Of a stretch of 37,975 nucleotides of DNA, positions 32,846 through 37,975 are shown piece by piece. Source of the DNA: Deltaproteobacteria bacterium (lineage in GTDB: Bacteria; Myxococcota_A; UBA9160; JAJDAL01); assembly GCA_029261875.1 (NCBI GenBank), contig JAJDAL010000001.1, forward strand, positions 1 to 37,975. The letters run 5' to 3'. The notes beneath the pieces were generated by a model, which ran no database searches, had not been told where the DNA came from, and saw only the letters and a list, made by a program, of their open reading frames with translations. Both the position numbers and the translations under genes were made by a program. The first letter of the stretch is position 1, and the number at the start of each line of letters is the position of its first letter.

Positions 32846-33919
32846 GTGCAGTTACCTGGTCTTTCATCGAAGTCGATCGTTGGGCTCGACATTGGGTCGT
32901 CCTGTGTGAAGGCCGTCGAGGTCACCACGGGCGATCACGGATTCGAGCTCGTAAGCCTGGGCATCGCACCGATTCCGCCGGAATCCATCGTGCAAGGTGC
33001 GTTCCTGAACTCCGGAGCCGTCGTCGAAGCGATTCGCGAAGCCATGTCGGTAGCCGGGATCAAGTCGAAAAAGGTTGCAGCCGCGGTTTCCGGCCATTCG
33101 GTGATCGTCAAGAAGATTCGAATGCCGGCCGCCTCCCTGGAAGAACTCGAAGAATCGATCCAATGGGAAGCCGAACAATACATCCCGTTCGACGTCAACG
33201 AAGTCAATCTCGATTTTCAGATTCTCGAGGAAAGCGATAGTGAGGGGCAGATGGACGTTCTGCTCGTGGCGGCAAAGAAGGACGTCATCGACGACTACGT
33301 CCAAGTGATCTCGGAAGCCGGGTTGACGCCGTCCATCATCGATATCGACTCCTTTGCGGTCGAGAACGTTTTCGAGCTCTCCGCGGACGCTTCGAGCGAC
33401 GAGACCGTTGCATTGGTGGATGTGGGTGCGCAGCTGGTCAATATCAACATCATTTCACAGGGCACCCCCCTGTTCACGCGAGACGTCTCGCTCGGTGGCA
33501 ATCAATACACCGAAGAGATCCAGAAGACGTTGTCGATTGGGTTCGATGAGGCCGAGGCCCTCAAGATCGGTGGCGTTTCGGAAGATGAATCCGAGCAACG
33601 CGATCTTCCCCCGGAGCTCGATGAAACCATCCGCCGGGTGTCGGACACGATGGTCGGAGAGATCTCGCGTTCCCTCGACTTCTTCACGGCTACGGCCGCG
33701 GAAAGTCGCATTCAGCGAATTCTGCTGTGTGGCGGTGGTTGCTCGATTCCCAGGCTGGCAGAAGTGCTCGAAGCCAAGATGGGTGTTCCGGTGGAACGAA
33801 TGAATCCGCTGGCCGCGATGGCGCCGACGAATCGCTACGAGGCCGAATTCCTGGAACAGGTGGGTCCGACGCTCGCGGTTGGAATCGGCTTGGCACTACG
33901 GAGGCTGGACGACCGATGA
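32846..33919 (+). CDS. pilM: Type IV pilus assembly protein PilM
   Basis: A 357-residue cytoplasmic actin/FtsA-like protein. It binds the PilN N-terminus and links the PilNO membrane complex to the motor side. The phosphate-1 loop region is SIVGLDIGSSCVKAVEVT at the N-terminus. Further blocks are AAAVSGHSVIVKKIRMP, IQWEAEQYIPFDVNEVNLDFQIL, VDVGAQLVNINI and ILLCGGGCSIPRLAEVLE. Length matches PilM (about 354). GTG at 32846 follows GAGGA. The stop overlaps the pilN start (ATGA at 33916-33919). Confidence 0.96.
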   Translation: MQLPGLSSKSIVGLDIGSSCVKAVEVTTGDHGFELVSLGIAPIPPESIVQGAFLNSGAVVEAIREAMSVAGIKSKKVAAAVSGHSVIVKKIRMPAASLEELEESIQWEAEQYIPFDVNEVNLDFQILEESDSEGQMDVLLVAAKKDVIDDYVQVISEAGLTPSIIDIDSFAVENVFELSADASSDETVALVDVGAQLVNINIISQGTPLFTRDVSLGGNQYTEEIQKTLSIGFDEAEALKIGGVSEDESEQRDLPPELDETIRRVSDTMVGEISRSLDFFTATAAESRIQRILLCGGGCSIPRLAEVLEAKMGVPVERMNPLAAMAPTNRYEAEFLEQVGPTLAVGIGLALRRLDDR

Positions 33920-34551
33920 TTCGAGTCAATCTGCTTCCCGTTCGCGAGGTCCGGCGTCGGGCCGCTGGCGTTCGACAATTGATGTTGATGTTCTTGGCTG
34001 CACTGATTGCGGCCGGGGGTAGCGCCGGGTTCCACGCGTGGCACTCCGCCAAGGAAAGCCGCGCGAAGCTTCGCGTGGCCGAAACCGAGAAACAGATCGA
34101 ACGCTACAAGCCGCAGATGGCGCAGATGCGACAGTTCCGCGAGAAGAAAGATGCGGTGGAGAGCAAGCTCAAAGTGATTCGCGGCCTCGATGCTTCGCGC
34201 TCAGGGCCGGTTCGGATGCTCGACGAGTTGGCGACCCACACACCGAAACGACTGTGGATCACCCAACTCGATACGGTGGACCGCGAAATCTCGCTGACGG
34301 GTCGCAGTCTCGACAACGAAATCATTGCGCAGTTCCTCACGTTCGTGAACAAGTCGCCTTTCTTCACGGATGTCCAGCTGGAGAAGACCGAACTTCAGGA
34401 ACTGGCTGGTATCAAGCTCAACGTCTTCAGCATCAAGGCGTCCCTCGATACACCGGGTTTGGAAGAGATTGAAAAGCAGAAGTCCAGCGAGACCGCCAAG
34501 GAGGCCGCCGCCGTACCGGCAGCCGACGACGGTTCCGCGGGCAGTAGCTAG
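33916..34551 (+). CDS. pilN: Type IV pilus alignment protein PilN
   Basis: A 211-residue inner-membrane protein beginning MIRVNLLPVRE, the conserved INLLP motif bound by PilM. One transmembrane helix (about residues 21-42) is followed by a coiled coil (about 45-90) and a ferredoxin-like periplasmic domain (PKRLWITQLDTVDREISLTGRSLDN, residues about 110-180). The C-terminal tail is Ala/Ser/Glu-rich and unstructured. It pairs with PilO. Length is in the usual range (about 190-210). Confidence 0.95.
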   Translation: MIRVNLLPVREVRRRAAGVRQLMLMFLAALIAAGGSAGFHAWHSAKESRAKLRVAETEKQIERYKPQMAQMRQFREKKDAVESKLKVIRGLDASRSGPVRMLDELATHTPKRLWITQLDTVDREISLTGRSLDNEIIAQFLTFVNKSPFFTDVQLEKTELQELAGIKLNVFSIKASLDTPGLEEIEKQKSSETAKEAAAVPAADDGSAGSS

Positions 34552-34563
34552 AGAGGCAACAGA

Positions 34564-35199
34564 TTGGCCCTCGAAGTCGAAAATCTACCGTTCGAGAAAC
34601 TCGCGCGACTCCCGAAGGTCGTTCGCTTTCTTCTCGTGCTGATCATGGCGGGGGTGGTGGTCGGCGGGTACGCGTACTTCCTGTACATGCCCGCGAAGGA
34701 ACGCATCGAGGCGCTCCAGGTCCAAGAGAAAGATTTGCAGCGCAAGCTTGCCCAGGCGCGTGCGGTCGTACAGAACATGCCCAAGTTCAAAGAGGAACTC
34801 GAGGTCCTGGAAGGCGAGCTCACCTACGCCCTACGTCAACTGCCCGACGAGGAGCAGCTCTACGTTCTATTGAACGACATCGATGCGCGCGGCAAGAACG
34901 CCGGCCTCGAGTTCAAGGCGTTTCGGCGCCAGAGCAAGGTGCAACGCGACTTCTACGCCGAAGTCCCGATCGAACTCGAACTGACCGGGAGCTTTCACGA
35001 CGTCGTGACGTTCTTCGACGAGATCTCCCGTCTCGACCGGATCGTGAACGTGAACGAGCTTCACGTCAAGATCGAGCGCGAGTCGATGGCGGGGACCAAG
35101 CTCGAGGTCAAAGGTCGCGCCACCACCTATCAGTTCACGAAGCCCGCGGCTCCGAAAGAAGAAGCGCGGGTGGCTCGCTCGGATGAGGGGGTTGTGTGA
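34564..35199 (+). CDS. pilO: Type IV pilus alignment protein PilO
   Basis: A 211-residue protein with a single helix in the inner membrane (about residues 20-41, VVRFLLVLIMAGVVVGGYAYFLY), a coiled coil (about 45-90), then a periplasmic domain with the typical LPDEEQLYVLLNDIDARGKNAGLEFKAFR and VPIELELTGSFHDVVTFFDEISRLDRIVNV blocks. It forms a heterodimer with PilN and holds PilP. The start is TTG at 34564 with AGAGG upstream; no other start precedes the conserved N-terminus. The stop overlaps pilP (GTGA at 35196-35199). Confidence 0.95.
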   Translation: MALEVENLPFEKLARLPKVVRFLLVLIMAGVVVGGYAYFLYMPAKERIEALQVQEKDLQRKLAQARAVVQNMPKFKEELEVLEGELTYALRQLPDEEQLYVLLNDIDARGKNAGLEFKAFRRQSKVQRDFYAEVPIELELTGSFHDVVTFFDEISRLDRIVNVNELHVKIERESMAGTKLEVKGRATTYQFTKPAAPKEEARVARSDEGVV

Positions 35200-35765
35200 G
35201 GTCCGCTCGCTTTCTGATCGCGATTGCGCTGCTTGGGCTCGTGGCCTGCGGAGAAGAACCGACCGCGTCGGGTCCGACGGTTTCCCAATACGAAGAAGAG
35301 GCCAAACGGCTCGCGTCGCTCGCAAAAGAGAATTCGGGTGCGCCCGCTACTGCCGCCGCAGCAGCGAAGAAGACGGCGCGCTACGTGCCCGGTGGGGCGG
35401 GTCAGGGAAATCTCGCACCCGGGTACATGTACAGCCGAATCGGAAAGCGGGATCCTTTTCGCTCCTACGTATTGGAGCAGGCCAGCCTGCGACGCGGCGA
35501 AGGGCGAGGTCCCCTCGAGCAGTTTGAATTGGGCCAGCTTTCGATCACTGCGGTGGTGTGGGACACGAACCGTGCACGCGCAGTGGTGCGCGATCCGTCC
35601 GGGCGTACCTACATCGTTGGCACAGGGACGCCCATCGGCAAGAACGAAGGACGTATTCAAGATATCCAGGACGGCTCGATGGTCGTGAAGGAAACCTACG
35701 TTGATTACATGGGGAATAGCACCTCCAAAGACGTAGAGATCAAGATCACATCGAGTGGAGGCTGA
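35196..35765 (+). CDS. pilP: Type IV pilus lipoprotein PilP
   Basis: A 189-residue inner-membrane lipoprotein. It begins RSARFLIAIALLGLVAC with the lipobox Cys18. A flexible Ala/Lys-rich linker (about 45-75) precedes the conserved RDPFRSYV and then the HR beta-domain (LEQFELGQLSITAVVWDTNRARAVVRDPSG, VGTGTPIGKNEGRI). This domain contacts PilQ. GTG at 35196 overlaps the pilO stop. The small gap of six bases before pilQ indicates co-transcription. Confidence 0.95.
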   Translation: MRSARFLIAIALLGLVACGEEPTASGPTVSQYEEEAKRLASLAKENSGAPATAAAAAKKTARYVPGGAGQGNLAPGYMYSRIGKRDPFRSYVLEQASLRRGEGRGPLEQFELGQLSITAVVWDTNRARAVVRDPSGRTYIVGTGTPIGKNEGRIQDIQDGSMVVKETYVDYMGNSTSKDVEIKITSSGG

Positions 35766-35771
35766 TCTTTC

Positions 35772-37975
35772 ATGGGTGTAGTCATGAACCGAAACACGAG
35801 TGGTACGCGAAAACACCTGGGGTGGGTCGCGAGCACGCTTTGCACGTCGCTTCTCCTCGCGTGTGTGAATGCGGTGACGCCGATCCATTCGGAGCCAAAG
35901 CATCCGATGTTGTCGGAGTTGACGGTGGCGCACGAAGGGGGTGTTACGGTGGTGGGACTGAAAGGGGCCGCCGACGCGACCTATACCGCCTTTCGCCGTC
36001 ACAATCCGGCGCGCCTGGTGGTGGATCTGGCGGGCGTCGACCTCGCCTTTCCCTCGGGCTCGCAGAACGTCGACAATGATCTGATCCAATCCATTGGCGT
36101 GCGCGAGCGCTCGGGGATCTACGGCGAATCCGTCGCCCGCGTCGAGATCGCACTGGACGGCCAAGTCGATTATGACGTGATTCCGTCGGACGACCAGTTG
36201 GAAGTGCGACTGGTGCCCGTCGATCACAGCCTCGTGGGACACACGGAAGCGGAATCCTCGACTCCCTCGATCCAGAACATGCTTGGAATGGAAACCTTCT
36301 CTCAGGAGGTGCAGGCCCCGAAGGATCTCGAATCCGCCGTGGGGATCACCGAAGGCGCCGAGCTCGATTACGCGGGAGTCGAAAGCGAATCCGTCGAGGA
36401 AAGCGAGCCGCTTCCGGAACGAAGCGACTTGATCGCAAGCTTGTTGGAAACGCCCGAAGAACCCGAGCTGATCGAGGTTGCCACGAATACTCAGATTTCG
36501 GAGATTGCGGTTCCCGTCGAAGAGATTGCCGCCGCAGAGACGGCGCCGGAAGCGGTGGAAGAAACCCTGCAGGCTGCTCCGGAGCTGGAAACTGCGGTTG
36601 CCGAAACGGAACCGATCGAGAACACCTGGGAGAACGAGCCGGCCCCGGGCGAGTGGGTGACACCGCCTGCGCCCGAGGAAACCGCCACCTTGTCGCCGAA
36701 GGTGGCCGAGGCGCAGGAAGAGGCCGAGATCCGTGGCCCCGCCAGCAAACTGGTGGCCGTGGACGTGGAGGCCCAATCGACCAATACGTTGCTGAGGATA
36801 GCGGCGGATGGCGACGTCGAGGATTTCGAAAGCTTCACGCTCGAGAATCCCGCGCGCCTCGTCGTCGACATCCCGAATCTATCGTCGGAGATTCCCGCGC
36901 GGGTGATCGATGTGGGGACTGCCCACGCGTCGCGTCTGCGAATTGGCCAACACGACGGTCGGGTTCGCCTGGTTGTCGATGCCGCGGAAGGCGGGGCGTT
37001 TCCCGATTATTCCGTCGAGCGCGGCGATTCCGGCGTGGTGGTGCGACTGGGATCCGAAACGATGCAGTTCGCAGAAGAAGCGAGTTGGGAATCCCTCGCG
37101 GTTCGCGAGGAATCCTCGGAGAGCGGGGTAACGCTGACTGCCGCGGCTTTCGCGGGCCAGGGGAGCGACCCCGCTCCGCTTGAACTCGCCGAAGCTCCGG
37201 AGGAGGAAGCGGTTCGCTGGGAAGAGCCGCCGACGGCGGCATCCGATGAAGCCGAAGCGACTGTGGCCGTCGCTGCGGAATCCGCTCGTGTATACGGTGT
37301 CGAGTTGGATGCCCAACCCGGCCGGACGCGGGTGTTGGTCCTCTCGGACGAACCCACGCCCTATGAAGTCTACGAACCGGATCCGGAAACCTTCGTTCTG
37401 AGCATTCGCTCAGCGACGATCGACCCGGATGCGGCCGTTCGGTTGTCTCCGGAAGGCGAGGGCAACCCGCTTTCGCTGGTGTCCGCATTCCAGCAACCGG
37501 ACGTCGCAGAGCCGGAAGTACGCATCGTGGTTCAGCGCAGCGCAGGTGTGGTCCCGACCATCCTGCGCGATGGGTCGCATTTGACCTTGGAATTCGAGAA
37601 TGCGCCCGAAGCGCCGCCCGTTGTACCCATTTTCGAAACCGAGGCAGCCTTTGGAGCCCCGCCGGCAGCCGATTCGATCGATGAAATGGAATTCAATCCT
37701 CCGAATGCGATCTCGGAAACGGAAACCGACGCCTCCGCGAGCGCGGACGACGGGGAGAGGGTGGAGCCTTCGGCAGCGGCGGCGCCCGCAGCCCTCGATC
37801 CCGAGACAGCCGTCGAAGTATTGCAGGACGGCGGCTTCGAGGACGGCAAGGAATATCTGGGCCGGCGTTTGTCCCTCGATTTCAAGGATGCGGAACTGAC
37901 GGACATCCTGCGCCTGATCGCAGACGTGGCGGATCTCAACATCATCGCGGGCGACCAGGTGGGTGGGAAAGTCAC
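35772..37975 (+). CDS. pilQ: Type IV pilus secretin PilQ, 3' end outside window, with long AMIN-rich N-terminus
   Basis: Open frame from ATG 35772 to the window end, 734 full codons with no stop. After a signal sequence (about residues 15-31; the end LLLAC resembles a lipobox at Cys31), three AMIN-type peptidoglycan-binding modules are visible: about 47-150 (NPARLVVDLAGVDLAF), 327-425 (NPARLVVDIPNLSSEI) and a weaker one at 506-607. Between them lie acidic Glu/Ala/Pro-rich linkers (about 151-326, 426-505, 608-697). The STN/secretin N0 domain begins at about 698 with RRLSLDFKDAELTDILRLIADVADLNIIAGD. The rest, including the outer-membrane pore, is missing. GGAGG lies ten bases before the ATG. 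The full protein should exceed 1,100 residues if the secretin part has normal length. Confidence 0.92.
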   Translation, partial: MGVVMNRNTSGTRKHLGWVASTLCTSLLLACVNAVTPIHSEPKHPMLSELTVAHEGGVTVVGLKGAADATYTAFRRHNPARLVVDLAGVDLAFPSGSQNVDNDLIQSIGVRERSGIYGESVARVEIALDGQVDYDVIPSDDQLEVRLVPVDHSLVGHTEAESSTPSIQNMLGMETFSQEVQAPKDLESAVGITEGAELDYAGVESESVEESEPLPERSDLIASLLETPEEPELIEVATNTQISEIAVPVEEIAAAETAPEAVEETLQAAPELETAVAETEPIENTWENEPAPGEWVTPPAPEETATLSPKVAEAQEEAEIRGPASKLVAVDVEAQSTNTLLRIAADGDVEDFESFTLENPARLVVDIPNLSSEIPARVIDVGTAHASRLRIGQHDGRVRLVVDAAEGGAFPDYSVERGDSGVVVRLGSETMQFAEEASWESLAVREESSESGVTLTAAAFAGQGSDPAPLELAEAPEEEAVRWEEPPTAASDEAEATVAVAAESARVYGVELDAQPGRTRVLVLSDEPTPYEVYEPDPETFVLSIRSATIDPDAAVRLSPEGEGNPLSLVSAFQQPDVAEPEVRIVVQRSAGVVPTILRDGSHLTLEFENAPEAPPVVPIFETEAAFGAPPAADSIDEMEFNPPNAISETETDASASADDGERVEPSAAAAPAALDPETAVEVLQDGGFEDGKEYLGRRLSLDFKDAELTDILRLIADVADLNIIAGDQVGGKV

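Noticed and set aside
35130..36776. A 548-codon minus-strand open frame opposite pilP and pilQ
   Set aside because: Arg/His/Gly-rich shadow without motifs; pilP and pilQ are clear on the plus strand.
1..37975. Phage, insertion sequence, CRISPR or toxin-antitoxin content
   Set aside because: No transposase, integrase, repeat-spacer array or toxin-like pair was seen; the two small HTH proteins have no adjacent toxin gene.

Overview
This is a GC-rich, gene-dense bacterial chromosome segment from a Gram-negative organism. Evidence for an outer membrane is an LptF/LptG-type lipopolysaccharide permease, two lipoproteins with lipoboxes, and a type IV pilus (T4P) secretin. The order pilB-pilT-pilC-pilS-pilR, followed by pilM-N-O-P-Q on the same strand, resembles the T4P locus of Myxococcus and other former Deltaproteobacteria. 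I infer Myxococcota, Desulfobacterota or a related candidate lineage, but no rRNA or other phylogenetic marker is present to settle it. I see no insertion sequence, CRISPR array, tRNA or rRNA.

Layout. (1) 1-3.3 kb: an SpmA-SpmB fusion leaving the window on the minus strand, a divergent PBP4/DacB-type carboxypeptidase, a small membrane protein and an XRE regulator. (2) 3.5-11.4 kb, plus strand: rsmD-coaD, a phosphohexomutase, coaBC, then an NfeD protease, a slipin, hflK and hflC. These are tightly spaced and some overlap. (3) 11.4-14.5 kb: an LptG-like permease on the minus strand, and divergently ribF with a flippase-like membrane protein. (4) 14.6-38 kb: a large T4P locus.

The T4P locus has these parts: extension and retraction motors and platform (pilB, pilT, pilC); control (pilS, pilR, an extra histidine kinase, and an extra NtrC-type regulator on the opposite strand); a minor-pilin and tip module (fimT/fimU-like, pilV, pilW, pilX, pilY1, and a small exported protein in the pilY2 position); an Ig-repeat lipoprotein; a small HTH protein; and the alignment and secretin operon pilM-N-O-P-Q, with pilQ cut by the window end. 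PilB and PilT would power assembly and disassembly on PilC. PilM-N-O-P would connect this to the PilQ channel. The minor pilins with PilY1 would prime and cap the fibre. A clear sigma-54 promoter lies directly upstream of the minor-pilin genes and downstream of pilR, which fits sigma-54-dependent activation by PilR. The major pilin (pilA) and prepilin peptidase (pilD) are not in the window.

Most of the window is recognisable core biology. The least explained parts are the Ig-repeat lipoprotein, the small pilY2-position protein, the extra histidine kinase and NtrC regulator, the 245-base operator-like region at 32.3-32.6 kb with its small HTH gene, and the very long AMIN-rich N-terminus of PilQ.
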